A DNA stretch of 64,000 bases from Cyathus striatus (lineage: Eukaryota; Basidiomycota; Agaricomycetes; Agaricales; Nidulariaceae), in NCBI GenBank assembly GCA_025738555.1, contig JAOVFP010000018.1, forward strand, positions 1,798,001 through 1,862,000. Reading direction: 5' to 3'. Position numbers and translations under genes: made by a program. Below are positions 1-12,306 of the stretch, in pieces. The notes below the pieces were generated by a model. That model searched no databases and had not been told where the DNA came from. It saw only the letters and a program-made list of their open reading frames with translations. Position 1 is the first letter of the stretch. The number at the start of each line of letters is the position of its first letter.

Positions 1-1955
1 GCGAAAAGGCGATTGTCCCCTGTGAGTATGAGGAGAAGGGGTCCAAGAAATATAGGGAGTCAATGATGGCGATTGACTACCATTCAAATTAATAGCAGGC
101 AAGAGAGAGCAATTATTGTCGACAGTCATTGAGGGAGCAGTAGTACAGTGGGAAACTGGGGGTGGGGAATGCTCGCAGTGAACAGCAGGTACAGGGGAAT
201 GATATGGAGGTGGAACGAAGCTGTCATCAAGACGAGTGATGTGTTGAGTCCCAGGACTATCATTAAAACCCGCAACATCACCATCATCGTCAGACCCACC
301 AACCCAGCGCATTGCTTGTCCACCATCTGCATAATAAATGTCTTGGTGGTAGCAGCACCTTGGTTGGTGGGGATGAGGACTTGGGCAATAATGTTGGAAA
401 GAAGAACTTTGAGAGTACTGATGATGTTGAGGGGGTGGGGTCCAGGCTAGTGGTCTGTTACGATCATGTCGATACCTAGGGGATGTGTAGGTTTGACTAT
501 GTGGCTGGGATGAAAGAAGTCCCAATAGCTCATTTTGGTCAGCTTGTTGTTCAGCAGCAGCACAACAGCGTTCTGCTTCGAATAACTGGGCAGAGAGTGC
601 ATCTGCACAATGCTGAGCTTCACATAACTGGGAAGTAAGCTGAAATATCTGGTTAGCCTGAATGGAATGAAGTGAGTGCTCATCATGTCGAGCCTGGCAT
701 ACAGAGGGATCCAAGGAGGCCGAAATATTTGCCAAAATCCCTTGGCTAGCAACACGTGAGTGCGAACGAGATGTAGATTTAGGCTGAGAGTTGGCAGCAG
801 GGCAACGAAGGACTAGTGTTGGGTTAACTCTACTCCTAGAAGCCGGTACTACCACTGTTGAATCCTCGGCTTCAGACTGATTGTCTCCCTCTTCTGCTGC
901 ATCAACAATATCCTCATCATTGAGGTCCTGGGTTCCACTTTTTTCATTCATAGCCTCATCAATCAAGTGTGCACATTCAACAGAAGGTGGACACTCTGCA
1001 TCACCAGTTGGCTTAGGTGTTTTAACAAGCTATGTATTTTATAAGATTAGTGAGTGAGGATAGTGCAGTTAAAAGATAGATACATACCTGTTTGAACTTG
1101 AGCTCCAGAGATTTAGCTGACCTTCGAGGGCATTCAATGTCCACAGCTTGATCATTATAAATACACTCGACTTCGTTCCAACCATTGCCGCCAAGTGGCA
1201 ATAATGCCTCCGCAACGTTAAGCAAAAGATCAATGTCTTCAGGGGAATAGTTGGGAGCGCCAGATGCTCGTCCCTTCTTCTGCTTCTTCACCTCAGATTG
1301 TCCGCTAGGATTCGATTCCGCCTTCCGTTTTAACCCTGAACCCAATGCAACAGGCTCATCCTCCACAACTCGTTGTTTACCCTTTCCTTTTGGGTCTGGG
1401 CAGCGAGAACCAGCAATTTTCGAACTTGGGCATGCAACTTGGTGAAGCTGGTTGGAAGGAGGGGGAGGGGGATCATCCAGATCGGATCGAGCAGCTTCTG
1501 TGTTGCTACCTGCAGGAGGCATGTGGAGGAATTGAGGCTGGAAGCTGTTGTGGCTTCCACGATACATATCCTAAGTTAACTGAGTCGGTGATTTTGTCAT
1601 GTGAACATGTACTTAGATTGACTCACCATGGGCACATAGTGTGGAAATGTATAGCTGTTTGGTATAAGATGTCCCTGCAGCTGAAGAAATAAATTTAATT
1701 GAAATTCAATGGAGTTGGGAAGATCGTTCGTACATAGCCATTCAAGTAGCCAGCATGGTCTTGAGCTCTAGACAGTTCACACTGGGAGGAATTGTGCACC
1801 TAAACAAAAGGTAAGTGAGAGAAAACGTGAGATAGGAAAGACCGCACCATAGGTTGTACAGTAGGTGGTTGGACAGACCATGAAGGGTTATCTCCCTGGC
1901 CACCAGCACTTCCCTGGGGAGTCTTCTTTTGCTGAGACGATTCTGAAGGAGACAT
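1..1955 (-). CDS. DUF6818-type SANT/Myb-like protein, 3' end off the window
   Basis: Five exons read leftward: 1955-1848, 1799-1734, 1680-1627, 1570-1088 and 1029 to beyond position 1, all joining in frame with GT-AG introns; at least 580 codons are open. The core (about residues 179-255) contains GAPNYSPEDIDLLLN, then NGWNEVE, then RSAKSLELKFKQ, and across the last intron KTPKPTGDAECPPS. I recognise this order as the SANT/Myb-like DUF6818 domain common in basidiomycete proteins. A basic stretch with KRKAES and KKQKKGR just upstream is a likely nuclear signal. The last exon is rich in Q, E and A and could form a coiled coil, then becomes P/H/S-rich. A DNA-binding role is inference from the fold; many such genes sit in repeat-rich DNA. 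The start at MSPSESSQQ is the first ATG of the first supported exon; an additional upstream exon cannot be excluded. Confidence 0.75.
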
Positions 1956-3504
1956 AAGGAATAAGAGAGTGAATAACAGTTAGAATAGAGAGCTAAAAGA
2001 GCAGTTGAAACTGAGATAGATCATAAACTCACAAAGTTACTGGTCTTTTATATGACCAGAACTACTCCAATGTCTCCCCAATGCGCCCACTGACCGCCAC
2101 CATTCCCAAAGTTTCAACACTTGTTTCATGGCATAGCACTTTTTGAGCTACAATGAAGAGAAAAAAGGCTGACCCTAGCAAAGAAAAAAAAACTCCATTC
2201 TACGGGTGTTATAGTGTAATAAAACCGCTGCTCACCTGATATCAGCTTGGCATGTACGAGCGCGCACTGAGTGTAAATCTAGGAAATCCAGCTGAATTTC
2301 GAGGAGACACAGCAGAAGAAGATATTATAGAGTCAACTGCAGGAATCTGTGAGCTCGGAGGATGCTGAAAATATGTAGAAGACCTTAGACAGGTTGAAGC
2401 AAGAGTCGTTCCATGTTGATGGGTTGATGTTGCGTGATAACGAGACAACCCTGAATCGGTTGCAGTTGGATCTTCAAACATGTTTAGAAACAGGCGTTTA
2501 GAACTAGAAGGGGGGGGGGCTCTTCCAGATTATAATCTAGAAAGGGGTCTGTTTCAAGATCAGCTGTCAACTCAATCTGATTTGGATAATGGGACCTCGG
2601 CCAATCTCGCTTAACACATTTAGAAATTTAATCTAGGTTTCTAAACACTGCAGGAAGTCATCCAATTTCACATGGCAATAAATTCTTGCTTCCATAAGAA
2701 TTGATGATGGGGGATGTGGCAATCAAAGATGCTCATTTGTCAGTGATACCATAAGAGAACTTTCCTATCACTGAAATGTCTGCAACTCAAGGAGATTGAC
2801 AATATATTGAAGTCTTTAGGAGTCCTGGACTATCTCTGGTATATTTTCTAAGCATAAAAACATACCCATAAGAGATTGAAATGCATTGAACTGATGATAT
2901 GTGCTCTACATTAAAATACTAATGCATAAATTCATCAGAGGTCAATCACATTTTTAAAATGAAAAGCTTGCTTACAATGCTTATTAACTCATCTAATTTA
3001 TTTTCTCCTTGCTCCTTGATGTTTTCAGGTGCATCTTCTTCTGGATCTACAGCTGGAAACAAATCTTTGCCCAAGTAGTCACCCCCATTCCAAATATTGG
3101 AGGCTACAAGGTAGGGTGGTTTTTGAACCAGGAAATAGTTAGAAAGTCATAAATGAAGTTGGCAATGCCAATGTTACATTCTTCAAGCACACGAAGTATG
3201 TGATCTATTTATATCCATGAAGAATGTGAGGATGTAGGAAAAGCAATCACTGAACAGATGCTATTCAACCTCTTTATATATACTAGGACATACAACTCAT
3301 TTTGAATAGTATTTACTTCATTCTTCAATGTTTTTCATGGGAAGTATGAGTCTATAGAAGGTAGGCTACTTTAAACTGATGATAGCTGCATGAAACAAGA
3401 GATAGAATACTACACAATATGGTTACATTATTATCTATGGACTCAGCCCTCAAGTTATTCTCCAGTTCCCTGTATTAATCGCATCACAGGGTCTCAATAT
3501 TATA
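1956..3504. other. Upstream stretch, no confident gene
   Basis: This holds the presumed 5' region of the DUF6818-type gene. A 79-codon open frame with ATG and TGA lies on the minus strand at 2481-2242; it is S/T-rich and could be a separate small gene or an upstream exon, but I recognise nothing in it. A run of nine or more G lies near 2510. From about 2600 on the sequence is AT-rich with no long open frame. Confidence 0.4.
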
Positions 3505-3726
3505 TTAGTTTATGGCCATGTGAAATTGATCATTTTTTCTAAGTGAGGTATTTCTTACGAGTGGCTCCTGAGGTATTGTCACACCACCAAGATCCCTGGT
3601 TACAATGTTTGCCAGCCTCTCCCTCACGAGTTTGGCTGCTACGTTTTGTTTGTTCTTGTAGCTGTCTCTTATGTAAGGCCATTCGAGCAAGGTGAGAGGA
3701 TGGTTTTAGGAGCCTGCTCAGTGACA

Positions 3727-3790
3727 GATTTAAAAAAAAGCTGAAACACCAGCCAAGGCTATTTCTGGCCCTATGATGTAACAACTCATC
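3727..3790 (-). repeat. Dispersed hairpin plus T-tract motif, copy 1
   Basis: Read on the minus strand: CATAGGGCCAGAAATAGCC, then TTGGCTGGTGTTTCAGC, then eight T. The same block occurs at 22255-22335 and, more diverged, at 52240-52316. The core can fold as a short stem closed by a GAAA-type loop, and the T-tract resembles a Pol III terminator. It could be the tail of a SINE-like repeat or a small RNA gene; neither is proven. Confidence 0.5.
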
Positions 3791-4211
3791 AATGAATTTA
3801 ATCTGATATCTCTACTTTCCCATTGTCTGTTTTCATTCAAACTTCACACTTGGAAGTGCCGGCTGCAACGGCAGAAACCTTGCTTGCCAAAAGAAGTAGG
3901 GGAGGTAAAAGCAAAGATTTGAGTAATGTAAGGAATGGATGAGTAGTTTTATGTGTTGTGTTGCAGTTGTCTCAAAAAGAAATGTCTTGGGAGTAAATAT
4001 GTCTAGGATGGGAGAGAGTTTGTGTGTTGAGATTCAGAAGGGCAGAGACAAATGAGACAAAGAAAAGGAAGGAAGATTCAGAAAAAAGTGCTGGAGATGA
4101 GCCAAGGTGAGCAGAAAGTGTACAATGTGATTGTGTGAAAAGTCACGTGAAAGTCGAAAAGTGCAACCTATTTTCAACCAGGAGAGTACCTTGGCAAGCA
4201 AGGTGATACTA

Positions 4212-4948
4212 TTGCTACCCCAGAGATTATAAAAATTTCATTCCTATACAATTTTACATACCTTCCCATCCTCCAATCCTCTTCGGATTTTGCATACACA
4301 TTGGGAACTCACTCATATAAACGACTGTGTATTTATTTCGAGGATATTTGAGGAATATCATCTTGAGGATGCCTCCCAGTCACAGGAATTCGTAATTCCT
4401 GGGTGTTTATAATTGAGTAACAGGCATGTCACAGCTGCTGAATTAAAGGTCCGCCGGCGCCTGCCAAGATCCCTCGTTATGTGTTGCTCGCAAGTCACTT
4501 AGGCAACGCCCAAGTCACTCAGGTTGCTCAGGGCTTGATTTAGACGTGTTTAGGTGGAGCTTGAAATAATCATGCTTGTCACGCTTCAAACCATCCTGTC
4601 TCTTCTTCCTTTATTTTATTTCCATTGAAGATAGCTAGCATCATAATTTTTTTTCAAATGTGTTGTCAAGGTCCATACAATGTACCTACAAAAAAATTGT
4701 GTCCGTATGTGCATATGATCTGGCCCAATCTGGCTTCCAATCTGGCTCTTTCTCAGATTTCATGAAATTTTGTCGTCATTTTACATGTAGCTACCACATT
4801 TCATCGTGTATTCCCCTATAAGTTTAGAATAATAATATTAACATACTGCCTGAAATTCGTGCCAAGTTTCATAGTGATCCGCGTAGAATTGCGTCTGTAA
4901 TTCCATTTTTATAATCACTCAGGGATTTATAATCTCTGGGGTAGCGAT
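4212..4948. mobile_element. MITE-like element with 20-bp terminal inverted repeats
   Basis: GCTACCCCAGAGATTATAAA at 4214-4233 is matched perfectly in inverse orientation at 4926-4945. A TA dinucleotide lies just outside each end (4210-4211 and 4949-4950), which would suit a Tc1/mariner-type target duplication, although the two or three outermost bases differ between the ends. There is no open frame inside, so it is non-autonomous. An internal palindrome around AGGAATTCGTAATTCCT lies near 4378-4400. Confidence 0.6.
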
Positions 4949-4950
4949 TA

Positions 4951-6552
4951 CAGTGTCCAGGAACCGCATGCACTTACTTTTTAATTCGTGTCAACACTTA
5001 CTTAGCGCTTGGTGCTCAATGTAAGCGAATTGATTATGAAAGTCTCAGCTTGCCTCAAATGTACTTTGGCTCGAAGTTAGCGCTGAGCTTCAAAACAGGC
5101 CACAACAAGTAGTATTGTTATAACAGTAGGCATTAAGCTTTAAGTGTAATATATTATCAGATGGTGTCCTAAGGACTTCATGAGTAGAGTGATATAGTGC
5201 CTGCAATGTTTAAGTATGTCCAAAAGTTATTCTACACTCCTGAGAAATAAAAAAGAATCATTTACTTGGTAACCCATTAAGTGATAGCAGACGATTACGT
5301 GAAATGATTCCGTAAGCAAGCAATAGACAACGGCTAGTAACAACTTGAGTACAGAATTGGAGTATGTATGCACAGGGATTGGAGGTTGGGCTGATGTGGG
5401 GATCAAACTACCACGCCATATAATAGCCTGCTTTATTTTCAAAATTTTTGAAGGTGATGCATAGGCCAGACGCATTGTTCATCGCAATATGAGGAGCTTT
5501 GATATGCTATGGAATATGCAGATGTCTAATAAAAATTAAAAATAATGAGATTGGTGCAATGCCTGTCAAGATAACATCCCAATAGCCAGCCATGAACATA
5601 CTCATTGAGCTCGCAACAGCAACCTAAGTACATCAGTGTACTAGTATACTATGCAGTGGGTTTTAAGCTGAAAGTGTATCAACTATAGCACCGATGACAT
5701 TATTCATTCCGAAGTATATTGTTGAATATAATGGTTCACCATCTCCTTAAAAATTCGAGTACTGAGCTTGGGCTGTCCAACACTAACATAGATATTCTCG
5801 CACCGTGCCGCAATGTTCTCAGGTGTTCCGAAAAGAAGGAGATCAGGCCTGTCGCATTCTTTAAGTAAATTATGTATAGCTTAATCTTCTGTCTTTATGG
5901 ATAATCTTCACCACCATGCATTTCTTGATTTAATAAATATCAATGCATCAGGCACCACCCAGTAGGAGAACTTTCTTCTGGCTGCAAATGCAGTGCAATT
6001 GATTTTTGATCCTGGCCTCATTGAGATGTTCTTGTACAATTTGTCCTCATAGTCATTCTAAGAGGGTTTATTAAGTAAAGCAATACAGTTAAAGATGTAG
6101 GACTCTGGTAGCTCAGTAGACAAAGTTGATGAGCTTTTAGGTAGTGCTAGTGAGGATCATGGTCAAAATGATCAGGTTGGTGGCGACCCAGGAAATAACC
6201 CAGAAGAGGTTTGGGGGGCCACTCCTTTTTTTTAACTTCAGCCGACACATTAACATATGAAATATTACATTGTATATGAAATGTCATATCTATTTAGTTT
6301 GATTGCAGATAGTACTTCACTCCATGTTGTATACATGTTGGGCATTAAGTGAAAAAGTTTACATTAGTTGTTGCTATCACATACATGTCTGTACTGGCTG
6401 GAACATGCTACTACGTATCGACTATGACAAACAATAGACCTGACATGAATGAAATACCTCTTTGTGACGTCTGACCTAGGTCCTACGCATGGATCTTCCT
6501 TGCATTCAGAAAAGCTATAAATAAAACAAAACTATTAATATGGCAGCATAAT
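4951..6552. other. AT-rich stretch without a gene
   Basis: No supportable gene. On the plus strand around 6105-6225 a short open frame rich in D, E, G and N (for example VDELLGSASEDHG) looks like a leftover coding fragment, but it has no partner exon that I can see. The rest is AT-rich with no recognisable structure. Confidence 0.35.
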
Positions 6553-6774
6553 AAAAAATAGGGCCGTCTAGTGGCAATACCCACTACCTACTGAATAAAA
6601 AATAGTGCTAGGTAAGAGAATATTTATTAATTATACAAATTTAAATACAATAATTGATACAATAGATTAAAACTCAATCATAAGCTCATGAGTCTGAAAA
6701 AGAAACTGGCTGTGGCGGGTGAGATTAAAATAAGGCAAATAAAAATACCCTGGACAAGTCAGACTTGTTAAGCC
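6553..6774 (+). repeat. Direct repeat Y, copy 1
   Basis: About 220 bp starting AAAAATAGGGCC and ending GACTTGTTAAGCC, repeated at 7385-7605 in the same orientation with substitutions and indels. It lacks TG/CA ends, so I do not call it an LTR. Confidence 0.6.
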
Positions 6775-7250
6775 TTTGGAGAAATTTAGCAGTGATTAAA
6801 ACTAATTAAAACTGTAGTTCCAGGAATGAGTTTCCAAAAAATTTCCTTCAAAAGAAGGAGTAGTGAATGGGAGGTGATAGTCAATGAACTGGAATAGAAG
6901 TGAATGAACATACCATCACATCAGTAAGCAAGGAGATAAAGTGGATGTGATAGTTGTCCCTATCAGGTGCAGATTTGAAAAAGACAGAAGAAATAGTAAA
7001 AAACTAGAGTGTGTTAGGAATGGCAGTAGCTTAGAAAAATTGTCACTAACTGGAAAGAATTTTAGAATGCTTGTGTCCATTTCTTCAATTTTTTGAAAAA
7101 GAATATTTTTGTTTTGGAAACATGTTTGAGTGTCATTACAAGATTGTCAAAGACACACTATAATGATAGCAAGGGAACCATCATCATTACAAGAGCATGA
7201 TTTAAATTCACTGAAGAAAGTCAAGATGTGGCTATTACCCTCAGAAAAAC

Positions 7251-7391
7251 TGAAAGTTAGTCAAGTTAAATAGCAGAAGGAATGCAGCACACAATGTGAA
7301 ATGGGGATTGATTTTAGCTAGTCAGAGAGGAGGGAGGGGTAAAGATAACAGGTGAAGGAAACACAGTTCAAGATAGAAGCCAGGAAAAATA
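7251..7391 (+). repeat. Direct repeat X, copy 1
   Basis: About 140 bp starting TGAAAGTTAGTCAAG, repeated at 8791-8915 in the same orientation. It runs directly into Y copy 2, so X and Y together form one interleaved repeat structure. Confidence 0.6.
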
Positions 7392-7605
7392 GGGCCATCT
7401 AGTGGCAAAACCCACTACCTACCAAATAAACAATAGGGCCAGGTAAGAGAATTGAGAATGTTTATTAATAATACAAATTTAATAAATTAAAACTCATATA
7501 TTTTGTGGATATGAAGTTCATAAGTCTGGAAAGTAACAAATTGTGATAGGTGAGATAAAAATAAGGCAAATGGAAATACCCTGGACAATTCAGACTTGTT
7601 AAGCC
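7385..7605 (+). repeat. Direct repeat Y, copy 2
   Basis: Second copy of the 220-bp repeat at 6553-6774, lying immediately after X copy 1. Confidence 0.6.
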
Positions 7606-7665
7606 ACATAGTTGTTTAACATGGAAGAAAGATATTTTGTAGAAAAGGATAATAAGTTGTCTTCA

Positions 7666-8231
7666 TTAATATTTTAGAGATTTTAAAATAAGTATTAGTA
7701 CTGAATGTGAATTAGTGGTATTGAGTATATTTTGTAATACATTTATTTTTAACTCTAACTGGGAAGGTATTTGTTGCAAAGATGCATAAAATTCAGCTTT
7801 AAATTGGACACGCTGAAATATATCAGATGTTGAACTCAAACCATTGCAAAGGTAATTCATAATTTGACATTGAAATTCATCAACATGCCATGAATCATAT
7901 AGAATATCAATTGCATGAGCTGAAACAATTAATTCCAATTCTTTCTTTTTCAGAGTGGGAATGCTATTTATAAATGATAAAACTGATTCATATGAAATAG
8001 TGGGTACAGACATATAGCAGTTTTTGTAAAGAGTGAGACTATGGATGAGTCAGATCTTTGTTGCATATAAGATACTCTTTGCCGAAATCCAGCACCCTTA
8101 TGTAAGCACATTATGTAAGCGCCAAGACCGGCCAAATCTTGCAAGGCAAAAATATAAAATGCTGTCATTTGCATGGAAATGCATCCTACATACCTTTTCT
8201 GCAATAAAAAAAGATCATGTAACTGGGTCAT
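7666..8231 (-). pseudogene. Unrecognised coding remnant
   Basis: Two overlapping open frames on the minus strand. The first (8231-7968) includes AFYIFALQDLAGLGAYIM. The second (8013-7666) is 115 codons and contains KKELELIVSAHAIDILYDSW. They are in different frames and no clean intron joins them; the stretch lies between copies of the X and Y repeats. It may be part of an old transposon gene. I do not recognise the protein. Confidence 0.2.
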
Positions 8232-8790
8232 AAAATTTAAGTCTAATTATATTTTTCTTTCTGTGAGTTGTAGATGACATCTATCTAAACACATCCCTGA
8301 AGAAAGAATTGTGGATGGAGTGTTTGTAGTGGAGCAGATGGCCAATGACACTGATGAAGCTAATTGCTTATGTAAGGGGGTGCTGGATTTTGGTGAAGAG
8401 TATCTTAAGTAGTTTCAATAAAATAGCAATTCAAATGATAAGGAGACAAGAATTGGGCAGAATATGATTTACAAAGTTCACATGTGTTATTTGAAAAACA
8501 TTTTCCTGAGAAGATATGTTTTAGAAACTCATTAATATCTGGATAATTACTAGCACTAGTGCTAATTCCATGGAGATTCATAACATATTTCAAACATTGC
8601 ATAGATATAAATATATGTGATATTTTTTTTAGGTTTCTAACAATGGATTGAAACTATGATGAGAAATGAGCAGCATACAGATTGCTATGAAAAATATAAC
8701 ATACATGGCTCAATTCAGGTGTTGCATGTGGAGGAAGGTTGGAAGAAGTTATGACAGACAGTGAAGAAGACATGAAAGGGCTGTAGGTTA

Positions 8791-8915
8791 TGAAAGTTAG
8801 TCAAGCTAAATAGCAAAAGGAATGCAACACACATTGTGAAATGGGGATTAATTTTAGCTAGTCAGAGATGAGAGAGGAGTAAAGATAACACACAGTTCAA
8901 GATAGAAGCAAGGAA
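8791..8915 (+). repeat. Direct repeat X, copy 2
   Basis: Diverged second copy of the repeat at 7251-7391. The surrounding DNA from 8232 to 9146 is AT-rich with one 65-codon minus-strand frame (8602-8405) that I do not recognise, and no supportable gene. Confidence 0.55.
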
Positions 8916-11290
8916 GATGGGAAATAAATACAACACAAGATTATATAGTAGTAGGATTTTCAATTGATAACATTTGATTGAAATAGTGGTCCAATTCATA
9001 AGTGTATTAAATACATTTTGAATAGTTTTGGTTTCAATAGTGGCAGGAGCCAATCAGGTTGAGATCACAGCAAGAACCAATCAGATTGAGATCCCAAAGT
9101 CAGATCTCAAAATTGCCTTTTCAGGATGTCAAGAGTCCCCTAAGACCAGTAATTTACACTCCCCCAAGAGGTCTGTACGGATCTGCACAGAATCCGAAAA
9201 TTCTGTACGGATCCGTATGGATTCTGTGCGGATCCGTACTGACCTGTACAGACCTGTATAGATACCATACAGAATTTATATAGTGGCTATTTTTATTATT
9301 ATAGGTGATAATTCTGTGCACATTCCATACATATTCTGCATGGATTCTGTGTGGATTTATGCAGAATCTGTAAGATCTGTTCAATACCTTAATTTTCCTA
9401 TTTAAAATCTCAATGAACACTACAAAAACTGTTAATTCATAATCATTTCTACCTATAGTTGGCTAAAATGTAAAACTATGTATGTATTTTTTTAAAGAAC
9501 AATATCATCAGCTGGAAAACTATCATCATCATCATCTACTACATCACCTTGCACTTCAATATCAGTAGCTTCCTGTCTCTTTCTTCTTTCCTGCCTTTGT
9601 ATAACATGTTTGCTATGATAAAATAACATGGCATGCAGAAACCAATCAAAGTTATGTGGTGCCATTTTTTTTAAAATGGATTCAAAGCCACCAAGCCAAG
9701 CATTGAGCTGTTCACATACCTATTATTAAGAAGTAGTTATTAAAACATCTTATATCATTATTATATATGCTCTTACCTGTGTATTAAAAGCTCTCTTCAA
9801 ATATGGATGTCCATTCTTATCAAAGTCAGTAATAACCAGATTTGGAGCTGATCCATCTAATGGTGCAGGATTACAAAATATTCTGCAGAGATAATCTGAT
9901 ACTCTGTGTCCTGTGTAATGATAGCTGTCCACACTAAACCTTGTAGTTTTTTTCCATGTATTCCACTGCTCTCTTCGATCTTCATGAAGAAGATATCTTA
10001 GAACCAAGCATGCCTTATCAATACATACATAATCTGGCCTAGATTCTTCAGTAGGGAATACCTTCTCAAGGAACTTCATGATATTGTATGGTGATTCAGC
10101 ATCCTCAAATTTTGTCCAGGCAATAACCACTCCACAAGGTGCATATATTGTTTCAACACAGTAGTATTTGCCTGGAGTAAAGTAGTTTTTTATTTTTCTA
10201 TTTGCTGATTGTTGTGGTTCATCATGTGGCTGAGAATTTCTTGGTCTAACTGTACTCCATTCATTCTGTTCTCCTGGGCGGTGAAGCATTCTCCTTACAC
10301 CAGCTTGATAAGAAGAATGGCGAGTTGATTGAAATCTTGTCCACTCAGCTTGGTGATCATTACAAGCCTGTGTACCTTGCTTTTTCATATTAGTGCAACC
10401 TTGAATACGACAGCATGCACCATAAAAGGCTTCATGTACTTCACAAAAAACACCTCCACGTGCATTATGCAACTCACTTGTACACCCTTCAAATGCACAG
10501 TGTGTTGGGCCCATTATAATACCATCCAGTACCACCATTTTTACAGGTGCATACTCATTCTCATTTATTGTAGAATCATTATTTTCCATATCTGCTACTG
10601 CTGCTTGTACATTTACAGAATTCATATCTTCCTGGGTACTTTCTGATTGTACAAGATCAGGAACTGATCGGTTTTCATCAATTCCTACTACACCAGCAGA
10701 GTCAACTTCTGATGTTACATTAGATCTGTCTTGGTAGACATGTGTACACTCAGCACAAGTGTGCTTATCAGCAGATCGAATGATTCCATTATCACCAAGT
10801 AAAGAATAAGCTTCACGTGTAAGATTATCAATTGAAAGTCCATCTTCAACTTCCAAATTTATGCCTTGCACAGCAGCTAAGGCTCTAACAGTTTCTTGAA
10901 TGAATGCCTGCCAAATATGTCTGCGGGTGATGCTTTGTTCATCAGAAAAGCTATTATTCCAAAATTGAGTGTAAGCAGCAGCTGATGCATGAAAGCTATA
11001 GATTGCATTGACAGCTGCATTTGAAAATATTCTGTCCACCCACAGTGACTGTCCCACTTTAACATACTTTGCAGAATTGAGGTAAACTCAAGTACTTTTT
11101 TTATTAGGAATTGAAACTTTCTCTCTATCAGCTGAGTATTGTGTTTTACATTTATTGCAGATTCCTGTAAGTACTTGAACATTTTTTATTGTTTCAGTAC
11201 CCTGAATTAAAGTAACTCGAGGAATATCTCTTATACTTGTTGATAAGTGCAATGTTAATGGGGGGCATGCATTTGTTTGACATACAGCAG

Positions 11291-11837
11291 TGTAGAGCAG
11301 GCGTTTCGCCTGCACTACAAAAATCGACATATTACAATCCCCATTACGTAATCAGCTGATACGCGCATCGACGCGTTCTCTCACTTTCTCCCTTCAACGT
11401 CGACACTCCTGCATCGCTCTCAACGCCGCTATTACTCAACACATTTCAAGATCGTCGGTACTGTGCACTACCAAGCTCCACTAAATGTGCAGTTTGCTTT
11501 ACCAAAGGCCGTGTCAGCACCCTATGTCTCCTTCTCCCAAGTTTTTAGTTTACAAAATTTCTTCCAATTCATCGGTATGCTTTATGTTTCAAACCTTTCC
11601 TTTTTCTTCCAATAAATCTACAATCTCTACACCTTTAATTTCCGTTCTATTCAACTATTCCTCATTTAGTGATCTCCTTATTCTAATTTTCTATAAAAAT
11701 CATGTAACTACTCCTCCCTAACTCAGCTTTACATTTGCCCCCTTCTCGATGCCTTAGAACACCCAGGTCGAACGGATGTTCAACTGACTCGCTTACAATT
11801 TCTTTGTTTAGGCCTCAAGCTTATTGTTTCCTCTACA
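11291..11837 (+). repeat. 5' LTR (547 bp)
   Basis: Begins TGTAGAGCAGGCG and ends CTCTACA. The first 28 bases form an imperfect hairpin: GTAGAGCAGGCG pairs with CGCCTGCACTAC with one mismatch around a TTT loop. It differs from the 3' LTR at 10 positions, all transitions, seven of them explicable by loss of CpG. Confidence 0.9.
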
Positions 11838-11840
11838 AAG

Positions 11841-11858
11841 TGGAGCCCACCGCGAGGG
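11841..11858 (+). promoter_or_regulatory. Primer binding site candidate
   Basis: TGGAGCCCACCGCGAGGG, three bases inside the 5' LTR. It starts with TGG as expected for pairing with a tRNA 3' CCA end; I cannot say which tRNA. Confidence 0.5.
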
Positions 11859-12306
11859 GCTTCTAAGGTGTCTTATTTTGTTTGTTGTTCACGCGTATTT
11901 TCATAGGATTATTATTTCAAGGCTCGTCTTTTTGCACTCGTAGGCGCTATCACCACAAGGCTGTCACCTTGGACCTAGTATTTCGAACTCATTCCCATCG
12001 CTTCACGGACAAGATTTATCTCATCACATTATACTTCCAAATTCCCTGATCCCCCCCCTTGTCGCCAACTCATTGCTCATTCAACTTGCATCAAATTATT
12101 GTTACCACATGGTACAGAATCGACATCGTCTATCGAGCATGGTTTCATATTAGAAGTTCCCGCCATTTCACTGCATCAATCCCATCGTTACCAGCAATTT
12201 ATTTTCATTTAATCATCTACCCCTTCGACTTTTTCGCATTTTACCTCATTTACTTTCTCTTTGGCACACCACCAACTTCGTCAAGACGCTATATCGATTT
12301 CGCAAA

